This document shows, one piece after another, positions 1 to 7,241 of a DNA stretch of 9,670 bases. The DNA comes from an uncultured Porphyromonadaceae bacterium (GTDB lineage Bacteria > Bacteroidota > Bacteroidia > Bacteroidales > Muribaculaceae), in the NCBI GenBank assembly GCA_905193485.1, contig CAJJOX010000080.1, forward strand, positions 1-9,670, given 5' to 3'. How positions within the stretch are numbered: the first letter of the stretch is position 1; each line of letters begins with the position of its first letter. The notes below the pieces were generated by a model. That model made no database searches. It was not told where the DNA came from and saw nothing but the letters and a program-made list of their open reading frames with translations. A program made the translations under genes and the position numbers.

Positions 1-177
1 CCCGGAGGCAGCCTCAGGACTGTCGACCAGCACAAAATCGTCGGGAGCGGCCCACCACAACGGCAACAGGCATCCTGCGCGACGAATGGCAACGGCGGCT
101 TTCGGCGGCGTGAAACGGCGCTGTCCGAGGGCCAATGCAAGATCGTTTTCGGGATTGAAGAAGTGGATGCGTGGCAT
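1..177 (-). CDS. Conserved hypothetical protein, N-terminal 59 codons (cut by window edge)
   Basis: Read on the minus strand from ATG at 177, the frame stays open to base 1, giving 59 codons that begin MPRIHFFNPENDLALA. The stop lies outside the window. The start, an N-terminal FNPE-x-D-x-ALA motif followed by a basic, Pro- and Ala-containing stretch (TPPKAAVAIRRAG) and a Trp-Trp pair, matches my recollection of a conserved uncharacterised family in Bacteroidales; I know no function for it. A second ATG at 182 is in another frame and was not chosen. A good Bacteroides-like promoter lies about 16 bases upstream of the start. The gene is divergent from the T9SS cluster, so a link to secretion is not implied. 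Coding is well supported by the strong motif at a sensible start; the function is unknown. Confidence 0.7.
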   Translation of the reverse strand, partial: MPRIHFFNPENDLALALGQRRFTPPKAAVAIRRAGCLLPLWWAAPDDFVLVDSPEAASG

Positions 178-189
178 GTCATGAGCAAA

Positions 190-220
190 TCTGTCGCAAA
201 GTTAGGTATAACTATGTGTG
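190..220 (+). promoter_or_regulatory. Possible promoter for the T9SS gene cluster
   Basis: TATGTGTG (213-220) differs by one base from the -7 consensus TAnnTTTG, and TCTG (190-193), one base off TTTG, precedes it by 19 bases. Transcription would begin near 223 and give a leader of about 36 bases before porT. The site overlaps the minus-strand promoter. It is a weaker match than its partner, and other start sites in the A/T-rich stretch 228-258 are possible. Confidence 0.3.
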
Positions 221-227
221 CGGGCAA
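197..227 (-). promoter_or_regulatory. Candidate Bacteroides-type promoter for the left-edge gene
   Basis: On the minus strand the sequence TAACTTTG (204 to 197) matches the Bacteroides -7 consensus TAnnTTTG exactly. A TTG (227 to 225, in TTATTG) lies 20 bases upstream, as expected for the -33 element. Transcription would start near 193 and leave a leader of about 16 bases before the ATG at 177. The match is by eye only. Confidence 0.5.
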
Positions 228-258
228 TAAAAAAAACTCTTCCTCGTTATAAAATGTA

Positions 259-975
259 ATGAACCGTATCCGATACATATTGCTTGCAGTTGTGGCGCTT
301 ATATCTTTCAATGCCGCATCGCAGAGGCTCAACGACAAACTGATGAATCGCCCGTATGCTGATCAGCGCCGCTGGCATCTCGGCTTTTCGGTGGGTGTGC
401 ATACGCAGGATATCCGTTTCACCCATAACGGTTTCGTGACCGATGGAGGTGAAACGTGGTTTATGGAGCAGCCTTCCTTTTCGCCCGGTTTTTGTGTCAA
501 CGGACTGATAGACTTTCGGCTGAACGACTATTTCAGTCTGCGTTTCTCGCCCGGGATGTATTTCGGCAACCGGGATGTCAAGATGCTCGACACAACCGGA
601 GGCAATACGGCCTCGCAAAATCTCAAATCGGTCTATGTCGTGGCTCCGATCGACCTCAAATTCTCGGCACAACGATTCCGTAATGTACGCCCTTATCTGG
701 TAGGCGGCGTGATGCCGGCATTCGATGTTTCGAAAAAACGCAGTGATTATCTTAAGCTCAAGACCACAGACTGTTATCTTACCGTGGGATTCGGCTGCGA
801 TTTCTATCTGCCTTTCTTCAAACTCAATCCCGAGATTAAATTTTGCTTCGGACTCGCCGACGTCATCCAGCACGACCGTCCGGATCTTGTCGACGATCCC
901 GATCGGATGAAAATCACCCAGTCATTGAAAAAAGCCACCTCGCAGATGGTGGTGCTTACCTTTTATTTCGAATGA
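259..975 (+). CDS. porT: PorT-like outer-membrane beta-barrel protein of the type IX secretion system
   Basis: This 238-residue protein has an N-terminal signal peptide (MNRIRYILLAVVALISFNAAS, about 22 residues) and then alternating beta strands ending in the aromatic residue-rich strand VVLTFYFE, typical of a small outer-membrane barrel. The segments RPYLVGGVMPAFDVS (about residues 148-162) and NPEIKFCFGLADV (about 192-204) resemble the PorT/SprT family, which is usually about 240 residues. In Porphyromonas gingivalis PorT is needed to export gingipains through the T9SS. Its exact role is unsettled. The ATG at 259 sits just before the signal peptide. The stop overlaps the next start (ATGA, 972-975), so translation is probably coupled to the porP-like gene. 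Position at the head of the porP-gldKLMN cluster supports the call; some other PorT-family barrel is the main alternative. Confidence 0.8.
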   Translation: MNRIRYILLAVVALISFNAASQRLNDKLMNRPYADQRRWHLGFSVGVHTQDIRFTHNGFVTDGGETWFMEQPSFSPGFCVNGLIDFRLNDYFSLRFSPGMYFGNRDVKMLDTTGGNTASQNLKSVYVVAPIDLKFSAQRFRNVRPYLVGGVMPAFDVSKKRSDYLKLKTTDCYLTVGFGCDFYLPFFKLNPEIKFCFGLADVIQHDRPDLVDDPDRMKITQSLKKATSQMVVLTFYFE

Positions 976-2018
976 TCAGCACAGCACTACACCGGTTTCG
1001 CGTGACTATTATTGCCGCTGCCGTCGCTCTGGCGGCCGCTGTCGGCATGCATGCGCAGACCGATCAGCAGTTTACGCAATATTTTGAGGTGCCGTCGCTT
1101 TATAATCCGGCTGCCATAGCCACAACCGACAGCATCCGCATCCGCGTCGGCGGCCGTTTGCAGTGGGTGGGCGTAGACAACGCGCCCAAAAGCTTTATCG
1201 CAACCGCCAATATGCCGCTCAAGCTGTTGGGCAAGCGTTTCGGCGTAGGCATTGTGGCGCAGCAGGAGTCGGCAGGATTGTTCCGCAATCTAAGTGTCGG
1301 AGTGCAGGCGGCTTATAAACTGAAACTGTTGAAGGGCGAATTTACCGCGGCCATTCAGCTCGGTTTTGCAAACGAAGTGTTTAAAGGGTCAGAGGTGTTT
1401 ATCCCCGACGATGACGATTATCATGAAGGCACGGACGAGGCGATTCCGAATACCGATGTTTCGGGAAACGCCCTTGATCTCGGAGTCGGTGTGGGGTATG
1501 TGCACCGTTGGTTTTGGGCCGGACTTTCGTGCACTCACATCAATTCGCCCACGATCACTTTTTCTGATGATAACGGCATTAGCGGCGGGACTGCCGGCGG
1601 CGCCACCGGCGAAGGCGGTTCCGGCGAGTCGGGAACGGCCAAGAACTATGAATTTCAGCTGCGTCGCACGCTATATTTTATGGGCGGCAGCAATATTCCG
1701 ATAAAAAACACGTTATTTGAAGTGATGCCGTCGGTGTTGGTGAAAAGCGATTTCACTTTCACCCGCGTTGAGGTCACCGGACGAGTGCGCTACAAAAAGT
1801 TTCTCTCTGCCGGGATAGGCTATCGCCATAACGACGCTGTGTGCGCCATGCTCGGCGCTGAATTCAAAGGATTTTACATCGGCTACAGCTATGATTATCC
1901 TGTCAGCGCTATTTCGAAGGCAAGCAGCGGCAGCCATGAACTGGTGCTCGGCTACAGCCTGAAACTCAATCTCTCGGGCAAAAACAACAATAAACACAAG
2001 AGTATACGCATAATGTAA
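972..2018 (+). CDS. porP: PorP/SprF family type IX secretion outer-membrane protein
   Basis: The 348-residue product begins with a signal peptide (likely cut after Ala28, before Gln29). The mature N terminus, with QQFTQYFEVPSLYNPAA, is the hallmark of the PorP/SprF family. The rest is beta-barrel-like, with typical late segments (SAGIGYRHNDAVCAMLGAEF, then FYIGYSYDYP) and a terminal barrel strand HELVLGYSLKLNL. The start at 972 was chosen over an in-frame ATG at 843, because that one would add 43 residues ahead of the signal peptide and overlap porT deeply. An unusual Gly/Thr/Ser-rich stretch of about 21 residues (about 202-222) probably forms a flexible loop. PorP-family members bind the outer-membrane side of the T9SS, and some anchor secreted effectors. 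The gap to gldK is only 3 bases. PorP versus a SprF paralogue cannot be separated by eye, but the position before gldK favours PorP. Confidence 0.88.
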   Translation: MISTALHRFRVTIIAAAVALAAAVGMHAQTDQQFTQYFEVPSLYNPAAIATTDSIRIRVGGRLQWVGVDNAPKSFIATANMPLKLLGKRFGVGIVAQQESAGLFRNLSVGVQAAYKLKLLKGEFTAAIQLGFANEVFKGSEVFIPDDDDYHEGTDEAIPNTDVSGNALDLGVGVGYVHRWFWAGLSCTHINSPTITFSDDNGISGGTAGGATGEGGSGESGTAKNYEFQLRRTLYFMGGSNIPIKNTLFEVMPSVLVKSDFTFTRVEVTGRVRYKKFLSAGIGYRHNDAVCAMLGAEFKGFYIGYSYDYPVSAISKASSGSHELVLGYSLKLNLSGKNNNKHKSIRIM

Positions 2019-2021
2019 GAT

Positions 2022-3461
2022 ATGAAAAGAATAACCCTCTATTCGCTGATAATAACGGCGCTTGCCGCGACCGCCGGATGTGCGTCGGGCCCGCGTAATT
2101 CCTCCGGTGGAGAAGTGACCGGCGTCAGCGCCACTTCATGGGCGGAACCCACCCCCTATGGCATGGTGCTTGTGAGCCGCGGGTCCATCAAGGCCGGACC
2201 GCAGGAGGCCGACAGCGCCTGGAATCTGCGTGCCGATTCCCGCGGAATCTCCGTTGACGCTTTCTGGATGGACGAAACCGAGGTTACCAACTCGAAATAT
2301 AAACAGTTTCTCTTCTGGGTGCGTGATTCCATCATCCGTGAGCGTCTGGCCGATCCGGCCTACGGCGGCAATGAGGAATTCAAGATTGAGGAAGACCGTG
2401 AGGGCAATCCGATAAAACCCTATCTCAACTGGAGCAAACCGATTCCCTGGCGTAACGCCAATGAGGATGAGCAGCGAGCCATCGAGAGCGTCTATCGGAT
2501 CAATCCCATCACCGGAGCGCGCGAACTCGATCCGGAGCAGATGAACTATCGTTATGAAATCTATAACCACACCGAGGCAGCCAAGCGCAAGCACCGCCTC
2601 AATCCGGCCCGTCGCGAATACAACACCGACCTTCCGGTTCCGACAGACATACCTGTCATTTCAAAGGATACCGCCTATATTACGGAAGACGGCGAGATAA
2701 TCCGCCAGACAATCACCCGCGGGCTCACCGGCGACTATGATTTTCTCAACACCTATATAGTCAATGTATATCCCGACACCACGGCCTGGATCAACGACTT
2801 TGACAATGCCTACAACGAGCCGTACGTACGTATGTATTTCAACCACGGCGGCTACAATGAGTATCCGGTGGTCGGTGTTAGCTGGGAGCAGGCCAACGCT
2901 TTCGCCAACTGGCGCACCGATTATCTGCGCCGCTCACTCGGCTCGGCGGGTGTGTATGTCGAGCCTTATCGCCTCCCGACCGAGGCTGAATGGGAATTTG
3001 CGGCCCGGGCAGGAGTCAGTGACAATAAGTATCCATGGGAGGGCGATCTGCCGCTCACTGAAGAAAAGGGGTGTTTTTATGCCAATTTCAAGCCACAGGA
3101 GGGCAATTATGTGCAGGACGGACATCTCATCACATCGCGTGTGGGGACGTACGCTCCCAACGATTTCGGCCTTTACGATATGGCCGGCAACGTAAGTGAA
3201 TGGACTTCGACGGCATATAACGAAAGCGTCAGCAAGCTCACGAGCGACATGAATCCTGAATATCGTTATGATGCCGCCAAAGAGGATCCCTACAAAATGA
3301 AACGTAAGATTGTGCGCGGCGGCTCCTGGAAAGATGTGGCCCACAATATCCGTTCCGACATACGCATGTGGGAGTATCAGAACGAGCAGCGTTCCTATAT
3401 CGGTTTCCGTTGCGTGCGCTCCCAGATAGGCTTTGCCCGAGGCCAGAAGATAAAAAAATGA
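2022..3461 (+). CDS. gldK: GldK/PorK, lipoprotein of the type IX secretion ring
   Basis: The 479-residue product starts with a lipoprotein signal: a hydrophobic stretch, then a lipobox ending in Cys20 (ATAGC). The C-terminal part has the formylglycine-generating-enzyme-like fold: GVSWEQANAFANWR (about 285), RLPTEAEWEFAARAG (about 317), NDFGLYDMAGNVSEW (about 380), VRGGSW (about 431) and GFRCVRS (about 460). The paired catalytic cysteines of true FGE enzymes are not evident, so the fold is probably structural, as known for GldK/PorK. A family-specific insertion (about 165-260) with YEIYNHTEAAKRKHRLNP is present. P. gingivalis PorK is a similar length. The lipid-anchored protein forms a ring with GldN on the periplasmic side of the outer membrane. 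It follows porP after 3 bases, so translation is likely coupled. Confidence 0.95.
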   Translation: MKRITLYSLIITALAATAGCASGPRNSSGGEVTGVSATSWAEPTPYGMVLVSRGSIKAGPQEADSAWNLRADSRGISVDAFWMDETEVTNSKYKQFLFWVRDSIIRERLADPAYGGNEEFKIEEDREGNPIKPYLNWSKPIPWRNANEDEQRAIESVYRINPITGARELDPEQMNYRYEIYNHTEAAKRKHRLNPARREYNTDLPVPTDIPVISKDTAYITEDGEIIRQTITRGLTGDYDFLNTYIVNVYPDTTAWINDFDNAYNEPYVRMYFNHGGYNEYPVVGVSWEQANAFANWRTDYLRRSLGSAGVYVEPYRLPTEAEWEFAARAGVSDNKYPWEGDLPLTEEKGCFYANFKPQEGNYVQDGHLITSRVGTYAPNDFGLYDMAGNVSEWTSTAYNESVSKLTSDMNPEYRYDAAKEDPYKMKRKIVRGGSWKDVAHNIRSDIRMWEYQNEQRSYIGFRCVRSQIGFARGQKIKK

Positions 3462-3525
3462 CGCAGAGCATGCAATGCATCTCAATCATATAATTAAAAT
3501 CAAGATAAAACACAATCCGACTTCA

Positions 3526-4434
3526 ATGGGAAAAATAAGAAGATATAAAAATCGTGTGGAACGCTTTCTCTCAGGCGAGAAAGGACAGCGCTTTTTCAAC
3601 TTCGCGTACAGTATAGGTGCCGCAATCGTAATCTGGGGTGCTCTTTTCAAGATTCTTCATCTTCCGGGCGGCAATACGCTTCTGTCGATAGGCATGGGCA
3701 CGGAGGTGCTTATGTTTGTGCTCACCGCTTTCGACCGTCCGCCGAAAGAGTATAATTGGGAGGAAGTGTTTCCGGTGCTATCGTCGAAAGATCCGGACGA
3801 CCGTCCCGATTTTGCGGGTGGCAATGGCGGCGTGGTGATCGGGGGCACCGGCGTTTCCGCAACCGGTGTTAAAGCCGTATCTCCTCAGCCGGTTCATGCC
3901 TCAGCCGGAGTCGAAGCCGGATCTCTTGATGCCGTCACCGAGCAATATATAGCCCAGATGGCTGCGACCACCGAACAGATGAGCCGTCTTCTCGCCACGA
4001 CCGAGGCTCTCAACCGCGTCAGCGAAACGCTGCTTGACAGCTATCGTGCCATCACGGAGAATTCCGAGAATATCACACAAAGCTCCACAGGCTATGTAGA
4101 GCAGATGCAGAACCTCAACCGCAATATCAGCGGACTCAACACCATCTACGAAATACAGCTCAAGAGTGTCAGCTCGCAACTTGACGCAATCGACAGTGTC
4201 AACCGCGGCATTAAGGAAATCAGCACCATGTATGAGAACACGGCCGATGCCAGTGCCCGCTATTGCCGTGAGAGTCAGCAGATGGCATCGTATATGGCAC
4301 AGCTGAATCAGGTCTACGCCAAGATGCTCAATGCGATGACCGTCAATATGTATGCCGCGGCTCCCATGGCTGCACCCGCTCCTGTCGCCGAGCCTGCCGC
4401 GCCACAGTCAGCCGCTCCGGCCGGTGAAGCGTGA
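3526..4434 (+). CDS. gldL: GldL/PorL, inner-membrane motor subunit of the type IX secretion system
   Basis: From ATG 3526 the protein has 302 residues. An in-frame ATG at 3475 would add 17 Lys/Ile-rich residues but was rejected because family members start close to MGKIRRYKN. Two membrane helices (about residues 25-45 and 48-69) are joined by the short HLPGGN turn. The second helix carries Glu60, matching the conserved membrane glutamate implicated in proton use (E49 in Flavobacterium johnsoniae GldL). Lys42 at the end of helix 1 is also typical. A cytoplasmic region follows: a Gly/Val-rich linker (about 105-130), long Gln/Asn/Ser-rich amphipathic coiled-coil-like helices (about 130-275), and an Ala/Pro-rich end. 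Five GldL with two GldM subunits make the rotary proton motor. The gene lies 64 bases after gldK and 44 before gldM. Confidence 0.95.
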   Translation: MGKIRRYKNRVERFLSGEKGQRFFNFAYSIGAAIVIWGALFKILHLPGGNTLLSIGMGTEVLMFVLTAFDRPPKEYNWEEVFPVLSSKDPDDRPDFAGGNGGVVIGGTGVSATGVKAVSPQPVHASAGVEAGSLDAVTEQYIAQMAATTEQMSRLLATTEALNRVSETLLDSYRAITENSENITQSSTGYVEQMQNLNRNISGLNTIYEIQLKSVSSQLDAIDSVNRGIKEISTMYENTADASARYCRESQQMASYMAQLNQVYAKMLNAMTVNMYAAAPMAAPAPVAEPAAPQSAAPAGEA

Positions 4435-4478
4435 TAAAGACGGTAACCGAACAATATGAAAGTTTAAACAGATAGAAA

Positions 4479-6038
4479 ATGGCTCAAAGCAACGTAAGAC
4501 TGTCGCCGCGTCAGAAGATGATCAACTTGATGTATATCGTGTTGACTGCCATGCTTGCGCTTAACGTTTCGAGCGATGTGCTCGATGGATTCACGCAGGT
4601 TGAAGCAGGACTCGCGCGCACGAATGTGACAGTCAACGAGCGTAACGACGCCCTTTATGCCCGTCTTGAGGCTTTCGCCATGCAGAATCCCGAAAAAGCG
4701 GGTGCATGGTATGAAAAAGCCAATGAAGTGCGCATAGAGTCACAGCGCATATATGATCTCATCGATTCACTCAAGCTTGAAATAGCACGCAAGGCCGACG
4801 GAGCCGAGGGAAATCCCGCCAATCTTCTTAACCGCGACGATCTCGAGGCCGCGGCTGTGATAATGCTTAATCCCGCGACACGTAAAGGAGAGTCTTTGCG
4901 TGGCGAGATTGACAGCTACCGCACCTATGTGAAGTCTATCGTTGTAGATTCGGTAAAGCGAGACAATATCGACAAGACACTTTCCACAGCCGCTTTCCGC
5001 CGCCCCGGCGTGGTGGTCGCGCAGTCGTGGGAAGAAGCCAAATTTGACAATCAGCCCGTGGTGGCCGCCATCACACTTCTCACCAAACTGCAAAACGACA
5101 TCCGCTATGCCGAAGGCGAGGCTCTTGCCACACTTCTCGGTCAGGTCGACGCAGGCGATGTTCGTGTCAATGAAATGAACGCATTCGTCATTCCGCAATC
5201 GCGTATGGTGATGCGCGGCGGACGTTATGCCGCCGACATCGTTCTTGCCGCCGTCGATACCACGGCACGCCCTGTCATCTATATAGGCGGAAAAGAGATG
5301 GGCTCGGGACACTACGAATTCACAGCAGGCTCGCCTGGATCCTACGATTACTCGGGCTATATAGAAGTGCCCCATGGCGACGGCACGATTTCAAAGCATC
5401 CGTTCTCTTCGTCGTATACGGTCATTGAGCCTACGGCAACCGTTTCGGCTACGATGATGAATGTGCTTTATGCCGGCATCAACAACCCCATAGGCATCTC
5501 GGTGCCCGGTGTACCCGCATCTGGCGTCAGCGCTTCGATGACCAACGGCACGCTGACAAAAAACGGCGACCATTGGATCGCACATCCCACGAAAGTCGGA
5601 GCTGAAGCCGTGATAACGGTCACCGCGACCATCGACGGGCGCTCGCAGACGGTCAACACCACCTCGTTCAAGGTGCGGAAACTTCCCGATCCGGTGGCAT
5701 TCATCAGCATTCCCGGCGCCAATGGCACGACGGAACGCTACAAGGGCGGCCGCGCATTGTCGAAAGCCGCCATACTCAATGCCAAGAGCCTTGACGCGGC
5801 CATCGACGACGATATGCTCAACATCGATTTCCGCGTCACCGGGTTTGACATCGTGATGCTTGACTCCAACGGCGACGCCGCCCGCGAACGTTCCAGCGGC
5901 GCCAATTTCTCGCAGCAACAGAAAGACCGCATCAAGCGCATGTCGAAGGGTGTATTTTATATATCCAATATCAAAGCCATCGGTCCCGACGGCATCGAGC
6001 GCACTCTCTCACCCGTTGAAGTGAGAATGGGTCACTGA
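4479..6038 (+). CDS. gldM: GldM/PorM, motor and periplasmic shaft subunit of the type IX secretion system
   Basis: The 519-residue protein opens with the near-invariant family N terminus, with SPRQKMINLMYIVLTAMLAL: a short cytoplasmic end and one membrane helix (about 14-30). The Arg just before the helix (Arg11) probably corresponds to the conserved Arg that meets the GldL glutamate. The large periplasmic part is helical first (about 31-215), with family segments EKAGAWYEKANEVRIES and VVAAITLLTKLQNDIRYAE. Beta domains follow (about 225-519), including NPIGISVPGV and the PDPVAFI-containing region that opens the last domain. The length fits P. gingivalis PorM and F. johnsoniae GldM (about 515). 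The shaft is thought to pass GldL motor rotation to the GldK/GldN ring. No frameshift or odd residue was seen. The start is fixed by the family N terminus. Confidence 0.96.
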   Translation: MAQSNVRLSPRQKMINLMYIVLTAMLALNVSSDVLDGFTQVEAGLARTNVTVNERNDALYARLEAFAMQNPEKAGAWYEKANEVRIESQRIYDLIDSLKLEIARKADGAEGNPANLLNRDDLEAAAVIMLNPATRKGESLRGEIDSYRTYVKSIVVDSVKRDNIDKTLSTAAFRRPGVVVAQSWEEAKFDNQPVVAAITLLTKLQNDIRYAEGEALATLLGQVDAGDVRVNEMNAFVIPQSRMVMRGGRYAADIVLAAVDTTARPVIYIGGKEMGSGHYEFTAGSPGSYDYSGYIEVPHGDGTISKHPFSSSYTVIEPTATVSATMMNVLYAGINNPIGISVPGVPASGVSASMTNGTLTKNGDHWIAHPTKVGAEAVITVTATIDGRSQTVNTTSFKVRKLPDPVAFISIPGANGTTERYKGGRALSKAAILNAKSLDAAIDDDMLNIDFRVTGFDIVMLDSNGDAARERSSGANFSQQQKDRIKRMSKGVFYISNIKAIGPDGIERTLSPVEVRMGH

Positions 6039-6076
6039 TTCCAATAAAGAAAACGAAAACATGTCACTATAGAAAA

Positions 6077-7228
6077 ATGAAAAAGATAAAACGACTGGCA
6101 CAGACCATTTGCGCCATAGCGGCCGCCACGATGATAGCTCTGCCCGTATCGGCTCAGGACACCGGCAGTTCGGCCACGATGCGTCGCGGATCGCGTGACA
6201 AAAAGAAAGACGAAACGCCAGGTGTGACAACCCGCATGCAGCACCGCATGACCACTGAGCCGACGTCAGACGCCGATCTGGCCTGGATGAAGGTGATCTA
6301 CCGCAGTCTTGACCTGAACAAAGACGAGAACGCACCGCTCTACTTTCCCGAGCAGCCTGTCGACGGCAACGAGAGCCTTTTCCGTATAATCATGCGTCTA
6401 CTTGCATCCGGACAGATCGCGGCTTACGAATATAATGACGGAGGCGAAGATTTTTCCGATAATGCCAAAGTCAAGGTGCGCGACGTTCTCGACCGCTATA
6501 ATATTTATTATAAAGAGGGACGTGGAAGCAACGAGCGGCATCCGAAATTTGAGATCGAGGCTGTCGATGTGCCTGCCACGGAGGTGCTGAGCTATTATAT
6601 CATCGAACGTTGGGAATTCGATACACGCACCAACCGCATGCGGTCGCGTGTCGAAGCCATCTGTCCTGTCCTGCACCGCGATGACGACTATGGCATGAGC
6701 GCTTTGAAATATCCTATGTTTTGGGTGAAATATGACGATCTGCGTCCATATCTATCCACGCAGAATATCTTTATTTCCGACGCCAACAATCGTCCGTCGT
6801 GCACCTATGACGACTATTTTCAGCTCGGCCTCTATGATGGCGAGATCTACAAGACGCGCAATCTCCGCAACCGCTCCATGCGTCAGCTCTATCCCAATCC
6901 CGATGATCTGGCCCGAGCACAGGACAGCATCCAGCGTCAGCTCGACACATTCGAAGATAAACTTTGGGTGCCGTCGCTTGAGGAACTTGAGGCTGAGCGT
7001 GAACGTCTGGCCGCTCTTGAGGCGGCTGCGGCAGAAGGCGATTCCACCCCCCTAGCCGCCCCGGCAGAAAAGCCTAAAGGCCGTTCGTCGACAACACGCC
7101 GAGGCACTCCCCAAAAAGATAAAAAGCCGGCCGTGAAAGCCAAACGCGGCAAGTCGAAAGGTCCCAAGACAAAAGAGAGCAAGGCCACAACGGCTCCACG
7201 CCGCAGTGTGCGCGACCGCAAACGTTAA
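6077..7228 (+). CDS. gldN: GldN/PorN, periplasmic ring protein of the type IX secretion system
   Basis: The 383-residue product has a signal peptide (likely cut after Ala26, VSA-Q). The conserved GldN core then runs through WMKVIYRSLDLNKDENAPLY (about 70-90), SLFRIIMRLLASGQIAAYEY (about 100-120), a DDYFQLGLYDGEIYKTRNLRNR block (about 246-268), and the LYPNPDDLARAQDSIQRQL to FEDKLWVP stretch (about 271-298). GldN partners GldK in the ring beneath the outer membrane. The part after about 300 is unusual: a Glu/Ala-rich helix (about 300-320), then a tail (332-383) in which 22 of 52 residues are Lys or Arg. A second basic patch follows the signal peptide (MRRGSRDKKK). The gene is 38 bases after gldM and 13 before the SecB-like gene. 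P. gingivalis PorN is about 360 residues, so the tail accounts for the extra length. Confidence 0.95.
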   Translation: MKKIKRLAQTICAIAAATMIALPVSAQDTGSSATMRRGSRDKKKDETPGVTTRMQHRMTTEPTSDADLAWMKVIYRSLDLNKDENAPLYFPEQPVDGNESLFRIIMRLLASGQIAAYEYNDGGEDFSDNAKVKVRDVLDRYNIYYKEGRGSNERHPKFEIEAVDVPATEVLSYYIIERWEFDTRTNRMRSRVEAICPVLHRDDDYGMSALKYPMFWVKYDDLRPYLSTQNIFISDANNRPSCTYDDYFQLGLYDGEIYKTRNLRNRSMRQLYPNPDDLARAQDSIQRQLDTFEDKLWVPSLEELEAERERLAALEAAAAEGDSTPLAAPAEKPKGRSSTTRRGTPQKDKKPAVKAKRGKSKGPKTKESKATTAPRRSVRDRKR

Positions 7229-7241
7229 AAACCATAGCGCT

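Larger units (their letters stand above)
178..258. other. Divergent intergenic region upstream of the T9SS cluster
   Basis: These 81 bases separate the left-edge gene from porT. They hold the two overlapping candidate promoters (190-227), an 8-base A run (229-236), and an ATG-TAA pair (254-259) whose last A is the first base of the porT start codon. The A-rich stretch before porT fits translation starts in Bacteroidota, which rarely use Shine-Dalgarno sequences. Confidence 0.6.

Noticed and set aside
843..971. Longer in-frame start for the porP-like gene at 843
   Set aside because: It would overlap porT by 133 bases and put 43 Arg-rich residues in front of a clear signal peptide. The ATGA overlap at 972 is the better start.
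2970..3430. Formylglycine-generating sulfatase-modifying enzyme as the function of the 2022-3461 gene
   Set aside because: The fold is present, but the catalytic Cys pair is not evident, and the lipobox, the family insertion and the neighbouring gldLMN identify GldK/PorK.
3468..3480. Nested palindromes GCATGC and ATGCAT between gldK and gldL, considered as an operator
   Set aside because: They are short, occur once, are not placed near a visible promoter, and can arise by chance.
3475..3525. 17-residue N-terminal extension of GldL from ATG 3475
   Set aside because: The extra residues are A/T-driven Lys, Ile and Asn codons from a non-coding-looking gap, and known GldL/PorL proteins begin near the 3526 start.
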